This document shows, piece after piece, positions 28,378-36,015 of a stretch of DNA of 64,000 nt. The position numbers were made by a program, and so were the translations under genes. Each line of letters opens with the position of its first letter. Position 1 is the stretch's first letter. The notes under the pieces are model-generated. The model saw nothing but the letters and a program-made list of their open reading frames with translations. It had not been told where the DNA came from and did not search any database. The DNA comes from an uncultured Caldimonas sp. (lineage in GTDB: Bacteria > Pseudomonadota > Gammaproteobacteria > Burkholderiales > Burkholderiaceae), in the NCBI RefSeq assembly GCF_946480305.1, contig NZ_CAMLJQ010000012.1, forward strand, positions 48,412 to 112,411. The letters run 5' to 3'.

Positions 28378-29346
28378 GTGAACCAGCTTCCCCGTCGACT
28401 TCTTCTTGCCATGGCCGCCGCCGGCCTGCTCGGCCTGGGCCTGCCTGCCCACGCGCAGCAGAACAAGGTGAACCTCGGCGTCGCGATTCCCGCCGCCACG
28501 CACAGCTTCACGGCTGGCATCGTGTACTGGGCCAACCAGGCCAAGAAAGACCTCGAGCAGGCGCACCCCGGCCTCAAGGTCACGGTCAAGACCGCGGCCA
28601 ACGCCAGCGAGCAGGCCAACCAACTGCAGGACCTGGTCACCGCCACGAAGATCAACACGCTGGTGATCTTCCCGTTCGAATCGGCCGCCTTGACGCGCCC
28701 GGTGGCGCAGGTGAAGTCCAAGGGCATCTATGTCACCGTGGTCGACCGCGGACTCACCGACACCAGCGCGCAGGACGCGTACGTCTCGGGCGACAACACC
28801 GCCTTCGGCCGCATCCCTGCGGAGTACCTGGTGAAGGCGCTCGGCGGCAAGGGCAACATCGTCGCGCTGCGCGGCATTCCGACCACGATCGACAACGAGC
28901 GCATGGATGCGTTCAACGCCGTCATCAAGAACCACCCGGGCATCAAGCTGCTCGATGCCAAGCACGGCAACTGGAACCGCGACGACGCGTTCAAGGTGAT
29001 GCAGGACTACCTGACGCGCTTCAAGCAGATCGACGCCGTGTGGGCAGCCGACGACGACATGGCCGTCGGCGTGCTGCGCGCCATCGAGCAGGCCAAGCGC
29101 AACGACATCAAGGTGGTGTTCGGTGGTGCCGGCATGAAGAGCATGGTCAAGACGCTGATGGACGGCAGCAACCCGCTGATCCAGGCCAACGTGTCGTATT
29201 CGCCCAAGTTCATCTACGACGCGATCAAGCTCACGGCCGAAGCGCGGCTGAAGGGCGAGAAGCTGCCGCCCAACACCATCATCCCGTCGGTGCTGATCAC
29301 GCGCGAGAACGCCAAGCAGTTCTACTTCCCCGACTCGCCGTTCTGA
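28378..29346 (+). CDS. Periplasmic sugar-binding protein of the CUT2 transporter
   Basis: A 322-residue class I (RbsB-like) binding protein from a GTG start behind AGGAGA. Signal peptide: [22 protein letters not shown]. The ligand fold begins [21 protein letters not shown], with [12 protein letters not shown] and a hinge-region [15 protein letters not shown]. It lies 62 bases after the permease stop and 27 bases before the isomerase gene. The fold fits ribose, xylose, inositol or related ligands; the ligand is undetermined. Confidence 0.92.
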   Translation: MNQLPRRLLLAMAAAGLLGLGLPAHAQQNKVNLGVAIPAATHSFTAGIVYWANQAKKDLEQAHPGLKVTVKTAANASEQANQLQDLVTATKINTLVIFPFESAALTRPVAQVKSKGIYVTVVDRGLTDTSAQDAYVSGDNTAFGRIPAEYLVKALGGKGNIVALRGIPTTIDNERMDAFNAVIKNHPGIKLLDAKHGNWNRDDAFKVMQDYLTRFKQIDAVWAADDDMAVGVLRAIEQAKRNDIKVVFGGAGMKSMVKTLMDGSNPLIQANVSYSPKFIYDAIKLTAEARLKGEKLPPNTIIPSVLITRENAKQFYFPDSPF

Positions 29347-29373
29347 GCAAGCGCCGCACCCAGGAGGACCGAC

Positions 29374-30399
29374 ATGCCCCGCCCCATCACTCTCTTCACC
29401 GGCCAGTGGGCCGACCTGCCGCTCGCGGAGCTGGCCCCGCTGGCCAAGCGCATGGGCTACGACGGCCTGGAGCTTGCCTGCTGGGGCGACCACTTCAACG
29501 TGCAGCAGGCCCTGGCATCGCCACGCTACGTGGATGACCAGCGGGCCTTGCTGCGCGACCACGGCCTGGAGTGCTTCGCGATCGGCAACCACCTCATCGG
29601 CCAGGCGGTGTGCGACCCGATCGACGAGCGTCACCAGGCGATCGTGCCGGCGCACGTGTGGGGCGATGGCGATCCGGAAGGCGTGCGCCGGCGCGCCGCG
29701 CAGGAGATGAAGGACACGGCCCGCGCGGCGGCACGCTTCGGCGTGCGCACCGTGACCGGGTTCACCGGCTCGCCGATCTGGCATGCGGTGTATGCCTTCC
29801 CGCCCACGTCGCAGGAGTATCTCGACAAGGGGTATGCCGACTTCGCGTCGCGCTGGCGGCCCATCCTCGACGAGTTCGATGCGCAGGGCGTGAACTTCGC
29901 GCTCGAGGTGCACCCGACCGAGATCGCGTTCGACATCGCGTCGGCCGAGCGCGCATTGGCCGCACTGCAACACCACCCGCGCTTCGGTTTCAACTTCGAC
30001 CCCAGCCACCTGGCCTACCAGGGCGTCGACTACGTGCGCTTCATCCGCACTTTCGGCGCACGCATCTTCAACGCGCACATGAAGGACGTCTGGTGGGGCA
30101 AGGGCGACGGCACCGTCGGCGTGTTCGGCGGCCACACCACGTTCGGCGATGCGCGCCGCCACTGGGACTTCCGCAGCGTCGGCCGCGGCATGATCGACTT
30201 CGAATCCGTCATCGTCGCGCTCAACGACGTCGGCTATGCCGGTCCGTTGAGCGTGGAATGGGAAGACAGCCGCATGGACCGCGTGCACGGCGCGACAGAA
30301 AGCGCAGCCTTCTGCCGGCGGCTCGACTTCCCGCCCGCCGCCGGTGCGTTCGATGCGGTGTTCGACCGCGCCCATCAGGGCGGAATGGCCGGCCGATGA
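29374..30399 (+). CDS. Sugar phosphate isomerase/epimerase-like TIM-barrel protein
   Basis: A 341-residue xylose-isomerase-like barrel: [14 protein letters not shown] near the start, [21 protein letters not shown] (metal Glu), [12 protein letters not shown] (metal Asp-His), FNAHMKDV and [12 protein letters not shown]. Members isomerise, epimerise or dehydrate sugars and inositols with a divalent metal. Its ATGA overlaps the next gene, the dehydrogenase, so the two are consecutive catabolic steps for the imported sugar. AGGAGG lies upstream of the ATG. Confidence 0.88.
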   Translation: MPRPITLFTGQWADLPLAELAPLAKRMGYDGLELACWGDHFNVQQALASPRYVDDQRALLRDHGLECFAIGNHLIGQAVCDPIDERHQAIVPAHVWGDGDPEGVRRRAAQEMKDTARAAARFGVRTVTGFTGSPIWHAVYAFPPTSQEYLDKGYADFASRWRPILDEFDAQGVNFALEVHPTEIAFDIASAERALAALQHHPRFGFNFDPSHLAYQGVDYVRFIRTFGARIFNAHMKDVWWGKGDGTVGVFGGHTTFGDARRHWDFRSVGRGMIDFESVIVALNDVGYAGPLSVEWEDSRMDRVHGATESAAFCRRLDFPPAAGAFDAVFDRAHQGGMAGR

Positions 30400-31562
30400 G
30401 CAACGCTCCCAGCACACGGCGGCTGCGTTGCGCCATGGTCGGCGGCGGGCGCGGCGCTTTCATCGGTGGCGTGCACCGGCACGCGATGGCACTCGACGGC
30501 GAGATCGAACTCGTCGCCGGGGCCTTGTCGGCCGACCCCGACAAGGCCATCGCCTCGGGCCGCGACCTCGGCCTGACGCCCGCCCGCACCCACGCGAGCT
30601 GGCAGGCGCTGCTGGCTCACGAGCTGGCGCTGCCTGTCAGCGAGCGCATCGACTTCGTCGTGATCGTCACGCCCAACCACGTCCACTTCGAAGTGGCGCG
30701 CGCCTTTGCCGAGGCAGGCATCCACGTGGTGTGCGACAAGCCGCTCGTGCACACCTCGGAGCAGGCCGACGCGCTGGTGCGCATCGTGCAGCGGCATGGC
30801 GTGGTGTTCGGCGTCACCTACAACTACTGCGGCTATCCGATGGTGCGCCAGGCGCGGGAAATGGTGTTGTCGGGTGCGATCGGCAGCGTCCGCAAGGTGA
30901 TCGTCGAATACCACCAGGGCTGGCTTGCCACACAGCTGGAAAGCGGTGACAACAAGCAGGCGCAGTGGCGCACCGATCCCGCCCGCAGCGGCATCGCCGG
31001 GGCGATGGGCGACATCGGCTCGCACGCCGAGAACCTGGCGGCGACCGTCACCGGCCTGGAGGTGGAAAGCCTGTGCGCGGACCTCCATGCCTTCGTCCCC
31101 GGACGCAGGCTCGATGACGACGCGAGCCTGCTGCTGCGCTTTCGTGGCGGAGCCCGCGGCGTGCTGCTGGCGTCACAGGTGGCCGCCGGCGTCGAGAACG
31201 ACCTGCGCATCCGCGTGTTCGGCAGCGAGGGTTCGCTCGACTGGCGCCAGGAGGCCCCTGAGCGCCTGGTGCACGCGCCGCTCGACGCGCCGCCCCGCGT
31301 GCTGACGCGCGGCTCGCCCGGCCTGGGCGAAGCAGCACGCCGCGCGAGCAGGCTGCCCGCCGGGCACCCGGAAGGCTTCATCGAGGCCTTCGCCAACATC
31401 TACCGAGGCATCGCCGCCGACGTGCGCGCACGGCGAGAGGGGCTCGCGACACCTCCGTACGGCGACTACGCGACGGTCGAAGACGGAGCACGCGGCGTAC
31501 GCTTCATCGAGGCCACCGTCGCTTCGGCGCGCAGCGAGCGCAAGTGGACGCCTGTCGATTGA
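30396..31562 (+). CDS. Gfo/Idh/MocA-family NAD(P)-dependent sugar dehydrogenase
   Basis: A 388-residue oxidoreductase. Rossmann start [28 protein letters not shown], then the family EKP-type lysine motif as [11 protein letters not shown], and the C-terminal beta-sheet domain with [17 protein letters not shown], where Asp and His are in the usual catalytic positions. It oxidises a sugar or inositol hydroxyl using NAD(P). It is translationally coupled to the isomerase and is the last gene of the ROK-ABC operon. Confidence 0.9.
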   Translation: MSNAPSTRRLRCAMVGGGRGAFIGGVHRHAMALDGEIELVAGALSADPDKAIASGRDLGLTPARTHASWQALLAHELALPVSERIDFVVIVTPNHVHFEVARAFAEAGIHVVCDKPLVHTSEQADALVRIVQRHGVVFGVTYNYCGYPMVRQAREMVLSGAIGSVRKVIVEYHQGWLATQLESGDNKQAQWRTDPARSGIAGAMGDIGSHAENLAATVTGLEVESLCADLHAFVPGRRLDDDASLLLRFRGGARGVLLASQVAAGVENDLRIRVFGSEGSLDWRQEAPERLVHAPLDAPPRVLTRGSPGLGEAARRASRLPAGHPEGFIEAFANIYRGIAADVRARREGLATPPYGDYATVEDGARGVRFIEATVASARSERKWTPVD

Positions 31563-31713
31563 ACCCCTGTGGAACGGCACTTGCACGAGGTGGTTGCGGA
31601 CCCGGTCGACCTCATGCAGTACATGAAAGCGGCGCACTGCGTCATCAATGCGTCGAGCGCCTCACCGAGGGCAACGCAGAGCAGCTACGGACGGTGCAGG
31701 CCGGCTGCATCAT

Positions 31714-32589
31714 TCAGTCTGGGAGGCAGACCCCTCTCGTGGCAGGTATCGCAAGCACGCCGCCGATCGATGCCGCATATTGCCCCGGCGTGATGCCATA
31801 GGCGGCGCGGAAACGCTTGGTCAGGTGGCTCTGGTCGGCGTATCCCACCGCCGCCGCCACCACGGCTGGCGCTTCCCCACGCGTCAGCAGGCGCCGCGCT
31901 TCCCGCAGGCGAGCGCGTGTCAGGTAAGCGTGCGGCGGCATGCCTACTTCTCGGGTGAACAGGCGCAGCAGCGCGAAGCGGCTCAGTCCGCATTCGGCTG
32001 CGAGCGCGGCAAGCGAGAGGTCGGCGTGGAAGTTCTCGTCCAGCATCTGCCGCACGTAGCGCACCGGCGCAGAACCACTGCCGCGCGACGGCGTGCGTCG
32101 CAGCGTGCCACCCGCATGGCGCTTCAATAGCGCATGCACGAATTGCAGCAAGCGCGATTCGAGCTCCAGTGCGTCGGCCCCCTCGCGCACCTCGCTGCGT
32201 TGATTCAACGCGCACAACGCAACGGCCAGTTCGGCGTCCCGCACCACCGGGGCTTTGAACAATGGCAGGCGGCCCCCGGCTTCTCCAGCATCGCGCACGG
32301 CGTCGGACACGAACGCCGGATCGAGGTACAGCATGCGGTAGCGATAGGCGCGTTCCGCCGCACGGCCGTCGTGCAGTTCGTCCGGGTTCACAAGGATCAG
32401 CGAGCCGGGCAACGAGAGGCGCTGGCCGCCGCGGCAATGGAAAGTCTGTACACCCGCTTCGATCGCACCGATCGCGTACTCGTCGTGCGTGTGGCGGTTG
32501 TAGCTGTGATGCTCGAAGCACGCACGAAAACCGCTCACGCCAGCCAAGCCACGCATCTGCCAGTAGTGACTCGACTCGGTGGTGGTCAC
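31714..32589 (-). CDS. AraC-family regulator coupled to azlCD
   Basis: A 291-residue regulator: an N-terminal cupin-like sensor (FEHHSYNRHTHDEYAIGAIEAG, LSLPGSLILVNPDELHDG) and C-terminal double HTH (LSLAALAAECGLSRFALLRLF; AAAVGYADQSHLTKRF, AYGITPGQY). The GTG start at 32589 overlaps the azlD stop (GTGA). It therefore belongs to the azlC-azlD-araC transcript and probably controls it. AzlCD exporters are often controlled by local regulators of this kind. About 150 bases separate it from the sugar operon, and I see no gene there. Confidence 0.88.
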   Translation of the reverse strand: MTTTESSHYWQMRGLAGVSGFRACFEHHSYNRHTHDEYAIGAIEAGVQTFHCRGGQRLSLPGSLILVNPDELHDGRAAERAYRYRMLYLDPAFVSDAVRDAGEAGGRLPLFKAPVVRDAELAVALCALNQRSEVREGADALELESRLLQFVHALLKRHAGGTLRRTPSRGSGSAPVRYVRQMLDENFHADLSLAALAAECGLSRFALLRLFTREVGMPPHAYLTRARLREARRLLTRGEAPAVVAAAVGYADQSHLTKRFRAAYGITPGQYAASIGGVLAIPATRGVCLPD

Positions 32590-32885
32590 AGTCCGCCCCA
32601 ACGCAACAATGCGGCGGCCGTCACGCCCACGGTCATGGCCACCGGCAGGCTGCGTGTCGTCAACATCGCCAGCACCGTGGCGCCGCCGGCGAGCCACCCC
32701 GCGGCCCCGCCGTGCGCCACTTCCGGTGCCACCAAGGCAGCCATCACGCAGCCCGGTAGCGCTGCCAGCATCTGCCCCATGCGGCCCTGCCGCGGCAGCG
32801 AGCCCGCCACGAGCAGCCCGCTCGCACGGCAGGCCCAGGTGACGCAGGCCATTGCCGCAATGGCGATCAGGGTCATGGTGTCCAT
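32586..32885 (-). CDS. azlD: AzlD-family small subunit of a branched-chain amino acid exporter
   Basis: A 99-residue hydrophobic protein with about four helices (MTLIAIAAMACVTWACRASG, GQMLAALPGCVMAALVAPEV, AGWLAGGATVLAMLTTRS, AMTVGVTAAALL). The CVTWACRASG and LPGCVMAALVAP segments are AzlD hallmarks. It follows azlC by four bases and overlaps the regulator gene, as in typical azlCD units that export branched-chain amino acids or analogues. Confidence 0.88.
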   Translation of the reverse strand: MDTMTLIAIAAMACVTWACRASGLLVAGSLPRQGRMGQMLAALPGCVMAALVAPEVAHGGAAGWLAGGATVLAMLTTRSLPVAMTVGVTAAALLRWGGL

Positions 32886-32889
32886 CGGC

Positions 32890-33606
32890 TCACTGTTCAA
32901 CGTGGGTTGCGGGCATGCAGGCCGCCACGATACTGCCGCACAAGCCGCCAACCACGATATACCACTTGCCAGGCAACCACGCATGCGCCAGCACCGCGGC
33001 CACGGCTGCCACGGCCCAGGGCCAAAGCGTCTGCCGCCCCTTCCACATGCCGAGCAGCAGCGCCAGGAAGGTGGCCGTGAAGGCGAAGTCGAGGCCGAAG
33101 CGACGAGGGTCGGCGATCCATCCACCCAGCCATCGGCCAGCAACCGACGACGACACCCATGCGGCATAGATGACCGCGCCCGCGCCGAGCAGGAAGCCGA
33201 CGCTGCCCCTTCCCTTCGACACCTCGGCCGCGGTGAGCGCCCAGTTTTCATCGCTGATCAGAAACGCCTTGAGGTAGCGATGGCGCGCGGTTTCGCGTTC
33301 GAACAGCGGTTGCAGCGAGGCGCTCATCAGCACGAAACGCAGGTTGACCACCAACGTGGTGACCACCACAGCGCCGAGTGGCAGCGCATGGGCAGACTCC
33401 AGCCAGAAGTTGAGGGCCACGAATTGCGCGGTCCCGGCGAACACCACGGCACTCATCAGCGCCACTTCGCCAGCGGCCAGGCCTGCCTGCCCCGCCAGCG
33501 CCCCCCAGACCAGACCATAGGCCGCGACGCCGATCGACAGCGGCACGGCCTGCCGCATCCCGGTGCGCCAGGCGGCATGGACGATGGAAGAAGACCGGCT
33601 GCTCAT
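32890..33606 (-). CDS. azlC: AzlC-family large subunit of a branched-chain amino acid exporter
   Basis: A 238-residue membrane protein with five or six helices. It opens with AVPLSIGVAAYGLVWGALAGQAGL and has the conserved MSAVVFAGTAQFVALNFW, NLRFVLMSASL and DENWALTAAE segments of AzlC. With the adjacent AzlD it forms the inner-membrane exporter. The start at 33606 (MSSRSSSIVH) is the family N-terminus. It is divergent from the small gene at 33847. Confidence 0.9.
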   Translation of the reverse strand: MSSRSSSIVHAAWRTGMRQAVPLSIGVAAYGLVWGALAGQAGLAAGEVALMSAVVFAGTAQFVALNFWLESAHALPLGAVVVTTLVVNLRFVLMSASLQPLFERETARHRYLKAFLISDENWALTAAEVSKGRGSVGFLLGAGAVIYAAWVSSSVAGRWLGGWIADPRRFGLDFAFTATFLALLLGMWKGRQTLWPWAVAAVAAVLAHAWLPGKWYIVVGGLCGSIVAACMPATHVEQ

Positions 33607-33750
33607 GTCCTGATGGTGCCGGGGCCGTCGCCGGCCGTCTTGTAAATCCGTGCGCGCCGTCCGTGCCGCCTTGCTGACCCTCAGCAACGCTGCCGGACTC
33701 GACGTGTGGCGTTGACGAAACGACCGGTTGAAAAATTTCTCTTCGTACGC

Positions 33751-33779
33751 TTGACGAGAAAGTGAAGAGTCTTTACAGT
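33751..33779 (+). promoter_or_regulatory. Promoter with 15-bp palindromic operator (copy B)
   Basis: TTGACG (33751-33756), 17-base spacer, TACAGT (33774-33779) form a promoter whose spacer and -10 contain GTGAAGAGTCTTTAC (33762-33776). The arrangement is the same as at 17905-17933, including spacing and the overlap of the palindrome with the -10. It should drive the gene at 33847. Confidence 0.6.
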
Positions 33780-33846
33780 CCACATCCTCGCAGCGGCAGA
33801 GGCCGCAGCACAACGAATCGAAGCAACCAACACCGAAGAGTTCATC

Positions 33847-34050
33847 GTGAAAGCCCAACGCCACATCACCCACCGCTTGCTGTCCCTGAAGGGGCAGTGT
33901 GCGTTCGTGCGTGCGGCGGTCGAAGGCTCGCTGTTCGGCATGCCGTGGGCGGCCGGCACGATGAATGAACGGCATTCCATTTCCAGCCAGCGACCGGTCG
34001 TGTCGCTTGGTGATGAGGATTGGATGCATCCGGGCAAGGGAGGCGCGTAG
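33847..34050 (+). CDS. Small protein of unknown function under the palindromic promoter
   Basis: A 67-residue protein from a GTG start behind GAAGAG (MKAQRHITHRLLSLKGQCAF as translated). It has a basic N-terminus, one cysteine, and a conserved-looking tail DEDWMHPGKGG. It is flanked by a promoter (33751-33779) and a strong terminator (34083-34115), which makes a self-contained transcription unit and supports the gene call. The family is unknown to me. Confidence 0.55.
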   Translation: MKAQRHITHRLLSLKGQCAFVRAAVEGSLFGMPWAAGTMNERHSISSQRPVVSLGDEDWMHPGKGGA

Positions 34051-34082
34051 CTCAGCGTCCCCGCCACTCGATCACACGTCGA

Positions 34083-34115
34083 GGCCCGGATTCCGATGAG
34101 GATCCGGGCCTTTTT
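34083..34115 (+). terminator. Intrinsic terminator after the small gene
   Basis: GGCCCGGAT (34083-34091) pairs perfectly with ATCCGGGCC (34102-34110), followed at once by TTTTTGTTTTT. It separates the small gene's transcript from the tRNA unit that follows. Confidence 0.9.
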
Positions 34116-34220
34116 GTTTTTCTACGCCGCTTGTTGGGCTCACGGGCCCGAGCTGCCATCACCGACCTTGAGGGTCACTGTGTTCCACAGGGACACGCCG
34201 GCGTGCCGCGCATGCCGGAC

Positions 34221-34232
34221 TGCTCTTTAACA
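34221..34232 (+). promoter_or_regulatory. rRNA-type BoxA antitermination site before the tRNA array
   Basis: TGCTCTTTAACA matches the consensus BoxA of bacterial rRNA leaders, bound by NusB/NusE. A perfect palindrome, CACGCCGGCGTG (34194-34205), lies 15 bases upstream and could play a BoxB- or BoxC-like role. The first tRNA begins 50 bases downstream. This suggests the long array is transcribed by antiterminated polymerase. No clear promoter is visible in 34116-34193. Confidence 0.75.
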
Positions 34233-34282
34233 ATTTGCCGCGAGCCACCTGCACGACTGGGTGCGGCGGGCTCGCATACGAA

Positions 34283-34358
34283 GCGGATATAGCTCAGCAG
34301 GCAGAGCGCGACTACGCCATGGTCGAGGCCCCGGGTTCGAACCCCGGTATCCGCTCCA
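34283..34358 (+). tRNA. tRNA-Gly(GCC), atypical anticodon loop
   Basis: Acceptor GCGGATA/TATCCGC, T-arm CCGGG/CCCGG, encoded CCA. The anticodon stem CGACT/GGTCG encloses ACGCCAT, giving anticodon GCC but C at position 33 instead of the near-universal U. A32 and U38 can also pair, shrinking the loop to five bases. First tRNA of the array. Confidence 0.8.
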
Positions 34359-34622
34359 AACGTCTCATTGCGGGTGTGCTCCGGCACAACGGCCGCGCAT
34401 GTGCCCCTGAAAGCGCAGGGGTGGCCAGGATGTGCGCTGCGGGAGACCCGCATCGTGCAGCGAGATCGCGCTTGAGCGAAGGCCGGGCCTTCGCGCTCGC
34501 GTTGGAGCACAACCGCAATGAGATCCAGCAACAGAAGCCTTCGTCGAGCTCACGCTTCGAGGGCGGAAACCGGCCGCAACGATAGGGCGGCACCGGAACC
34601 CGTCACCGGAACCCTCAACAGT
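34359..34622 (+). other. Structured 264-base spacer inside the tRNA array
   Basis: No tRNA T-arm or credible protein frame is present. It contains a perfect 9-bp hairpin GCGAAGGCC/GGCCTTCGC (34476-34494) and other GC-rich inverted segments. All other spacers in the array are under 25 bases, so this may be a decayed tRNA pair or an unrelated structured RNA. Confidence 0.4.
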
Positions 34623-34698
34623 GCTCCGTTAACTCAGTGGCCAGAGTGCCGGCCTGTCTAGCCGGAAGCCGCGGGTTCGACTCCCGCACGGGGCGCCA
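34623..34698 (+). tRNA. tRNA-Asp(GTC)
   Basis: Acceptor GCTCCGT/ACGGGGC, anticodon stem CCGGC/GCCGG around CTGTCTA (anticodon GTC; base 37 is T rather than the usual purine), T-arm GCGGG/CCCGC, discriminator G and encoded CCA. Confidence 0.85.
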
Positions 34699-34707
34699 GC
34701 TTTTTTT

Positions 34708-34783
34708 GCCGCGGTAGCTCAATGGGTAGAGCGCCGGCCTGAAGAGCCGGGCGTAGGAGGTTCGAAACCTCCCCACGGCACCA
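34708..34783 (+). tRNA. tRNA-Phe(GAA)
   Basis: Anticodon stem CCGGC/GCCGG with loop CTGAAGA (anticodon GAA), T-arm GGAGG/CCTCC, encoded CCA. The acceptor GCCGCGG/CCACGGC has a C-A mismatch at pair 5-68. Confidence 0.8.
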
Positions 34784-34792
34784 ACCTTCATT

Positions 34793-34872
34793 GCCTCCTT
34801 AGCTCAGCAGGATTTCAGAGCGCCGGTCTACGAAGCCGGAGGTCGCACGTTCGAGTCGTGCAGGAGGCGCCA
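34793..34872 (+). tRNA. tRNA-Arg(ACG)
   Basis: Acceptor GCCTCCT/AGGAGGC, anticodon stem CCGGT/GCCGG with loop CTACGAA (ACG, expected to become ICG), T-arm GCACG/CGTGC, encoded CCA. The D-loop is enlarged to 12 bases. Confidence 0.82.
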
Positions 34873-34881
34873 GTTCGTCAA

Positions 34882-34966
34882 GGGTGTGTGGCAGAGCGGT
34901 CGATTGCGCCTGGCTGTAAACCAGGTCCTCATTGGCACGGTGGTTCAAATCCATCCGCACCCACCA
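34882..34966 (+). tRNA. tRNA-Tyr(GTA)
   Basis: Class II tRNA with a 13-base variable region. Acceptor GGGTGTG/CGCACCC, anticodon stem CCTGG/CCAGG with loop CTGTAAA (GTA), T-arm GGTGG/CCATC, discriminator A and encoded CCA. Confidence 0.87.
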
Positions 34967-34976
34967 GTTCATCGAA

Positions 34977-35052
34977 GGGTATGTAGCTCAACTGGCAGAG
35001 CACCGGTCTCCAAAACCGAAGGTTCGTGGTTCGATTCCACGCATGCCCGCCA
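34977..35052 (+). tRNA. tRNA-Trp(CCA)
   Basis: Acceptor GGGTATG/CATGCCC, anticodon loop CTCCAAA (CCA), T-arm CGTGG/CCACG, G discriminator as expected for Trp, encoded CCA. Pair 27-43 is C-A. Confidence 0.86.
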
Positions 35053-35063
35053 ATCGTTTTTCT

Positions 35064-35150
35064 CTCGGGATAGCCAAGCGGTCGAAGGCAGCGGTTTGCA
35101 ACTCCGTCGGCAACATGCCCACGCTGGTTCGAATCCAGCTCCCGAGTCCA
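35064..35150 (+). tRNA. tRNA-Cys(GCA) with a class II (long) variable arm
   Basis: Acceptor CTCGGGA/TCCCGAG, D-arm GCC/GGC, anticodon loop TTGCAAC (GCA), T-arm GCTGG/CCAGC, encoded CCA with U73, the Cys discriminator. About 15 bases separate the anticodon and T stems, so the body is Leu/Ser-like, unlike normal class I tRNA-Cys. The 31-39 position is a mismatch. Confidence 0.75.
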
Positions 35151-35151
35151 T

Positions 35152-35296
35152 TCCCCGGTAGCTCAGTCGGTGGTAGCGCCTGGCTGTTAACCAGGAGGTC
35201 CGAGCTTGCTCAGGCTGTCGCCCTCGGCCTTCGGCCCGTTGCTTCGCAACGTCCTGAGCGGCGTCGCCGCTCAGAGCGAATCCTCGCCGGGGACCA
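35152..35296 (+). tRNA. tRNA-Asn(GTT) interrupted in its T-arm
   Basis: Acceptor TCCCCGG/CCGGGGA, anticodon stem CCTGG/CCAGG with loop CTGTTAA (GTT), then the T-arm starts CGAG and resumes GCGAATCCTCG after about 71 inserted bases. The D-arm carries an extra base, and the discriminator base before CCA is missing. Without removal of the insert this is a pseudogene. Confidence 0.7.
35205..35275 (+). repeat. Palindromic (REP-like) element inserted in the Asn tRNA T-loop
   Basis: The insert is packed with inverted repeats: an outer GCTCAGG (35208-35214)/CCTGAGC (35253-35259), GTTGC/GCAAC (35238-35250), and GAGCGGC/GCCGCTC (35256-35272). It is too short for a group I or II intron. It resembles the dispersed GC-rich palindromes of Burkholderiales genomes, by memory of the style only. 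Confidence 0.65.
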
Positions 35297-35303
35297 GTTG
35301 ATG

Positions 35304-35378
35304 TCTCGCGTAGCTCAGTGGCAGAGCACCGTCTTGATAAGGCGGGGGTCGGTGGATCGTTCCCACCCGCGAGGACCA
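35304..35378 (+). tRNA. tRNA-Ile(GAT)
   Basis: Acceptor TCTCGCG/CGCGAGG (1-72 is U-G), anticodon stem CCGTC/GGCGG with loop TTGATAA (GAT), T-arm GGTGG/CCACC, A discriminator, encoded CCA. Position 54 is A, not T, so the T-loop is ATCGTTC. Confidence 0.82.
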
Positions 35379-35385
35379 GTTTCGT

Positions 35386-35461
35386 CTCGGTGTAGCGCAG
35401 TTGGAAGCGCGCATGCCTTGGGAGCATGAGGTCGTCCGTTCAAGCCGGACCACCGAGACCA
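35386..35461 (+). tRNA. tRNA-Pro(TGG)
   Basis: Acceptor CTCGGTG/CACCGAG, D-arm GCGC/GCGC, anticodon stem CATGC/GCATG with loop CTTGGGA (TGG), T-arm GTCCG/CGGAC, discriminator A, encoded CCA. Fully canonical. Confidence 0.88.
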
Positions 35462-35482
35462 TCCGTTGACGTGCGCTCAGGC

Positions 35483-35556
35483 GTGGCCGTAGCTCAATGG
35501 CAGAGCCGTGGGTTGTGATCCCGCTGGTGTCGGTTCGACTCCGACCGGTCACCCCT
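35483..35556 (+). tRNA. tRNA-His(GTG), CCA end altered
   Basis: Acceptor GTGGCCG/CGGTCAC, anticodon stem GTGGG/CCCGC with loop TTGTGAT (GTG), T-arm GTCGG/CCGAC, C discriminator as expected for His. The 3' end reads CCT, not CCA, and the base before G1 is C. Confidence 0.8.
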
Positions 35557-35572
35557 GAGCGCATTCAACCAA

Positions 35573-35657
35573 CCCCTCGTGGCGGAAATGGCAGACGCAA
35601 CGGTCTCAGAAGCCGTGGCCGCAAGGCATGCCCGTTCGACCCGGGCCGAGGGGACCA
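35573..35657 (+). tRNA. tRNA-Leu(CAG)
   Basis: Class II. Acceptor CCCCTCG/CGAGGGG, anticodon stem ACGGT/GCCGT with loop CTCAGAA (CAG), long variable arm, T-arm GCCCG/CGGGC, A discriminator, encoded CCA. Confidence 0.86.
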
Positions 35658-35675
35658 ATCATTCAGTGATCGCTT

Positions 35676-35750
35676 GTCTCGTTCGTCTAATGGTCAGGAC
35701 ACGACGCTTTCAATGTCGGAACACGGGTTCGACTCCCGTACGAGGCACCA
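35676..35750 (+). tRNA. tRNA-Glu(TTC)
   Basis: Acceptor GTCTCGT/ACGAGGC, anticodon stem CGACG/TGTCG with loop CTTTCAA (TTC), T-arm ACGGG/CCCGT, encoded CCA. Confidence 0.87.
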
Positions 35751-35759
35751 ACAGCACAC

Positions 35760-35833
35760 GCGGGTGTAGCTCAAGGGTAGAGCAGCCGGCTTTTAACCGG
35801 CAGGCCTGGGTTCGATCCCCGGCGTCCGCACCA
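35760..35833 (+). tRNA. tRNA-Lys(TTT)
   Basis: Acceptor GCGGGTG/CGTCCGC, anticodon stem GCCGG/CCGGC with loop CTTTTAA (TTT), T-arm CTGGG/CCCGG, A discriminator, encoded CCA. Confidence 0.86.
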
Positions 35834-35840
35834 ATCGATC

Positions 35841-35915
35841 AGCCCCCTAGCTCAGAGGCAGAGCAGCGCTCTTACAAGGCGAAGGTCGGGATCTCGGAAT
35901 TCCCGGGGGCTACCA
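35841..35915 (+). tRNA. tRNA-Val(TAC), degenerate T-arm
   Basis: Acceptor AGCCCCC/GGGGGCT, anticodon loop CTTACAA (TAC), A discriminator, encoded CCA. Pair 27-43 is G-A. The T-arm GGGAT/TTCCC has a mismatch next to the loop CTCGGAA, which lacks the TTC start, so function is uncertain. Confidence 0.7.
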
Positions 35916-35926
35916 ATGTCCACACG

Positions 35927-36003
35927 GCGCCCGTAGCTCAGCTGGCAAGAGCGTGGCTCTCCGAAGGCCAAGGCCGGTGGTTCAAGTCCATCCGGGCGCA
36001 CCA
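35927..36003 (+). tRNA. tRNA-Arg(CCG)
   Basis: Acceptor GCGCCCG/CGGGCGC, anticodon stem TGGCT/GGCCA with loop CTCCGAA (CCG), T-arm GGTGG/CCATC, A discriminator, encoded CCA. Second Arg acceptor in the array. Confidence 0.86.
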
Positions 36004-36015
36004 AGGAACAACAGA

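Noticed and set aside
28057..30417. 786-codon minus-strand frame across the sugar operon
   Set aside because: Antisense shadow; plus-strand genes there have motifs, ribosome binding sites and coupled junctions.
34040..34056. tRNA-like GCGTAGCTCAG before the array
   Set aside because: It is the stop codon and trailing bases of the small gene; no anticodon or T-arm follows, and a terminator comes next.
35205..35275. Group I or group II intron in tRNA-Asn
   Set aside because: About 71 bases is too short, and no intron core elements are visible; position in the T-loop is not the usual anticodon-loop site.
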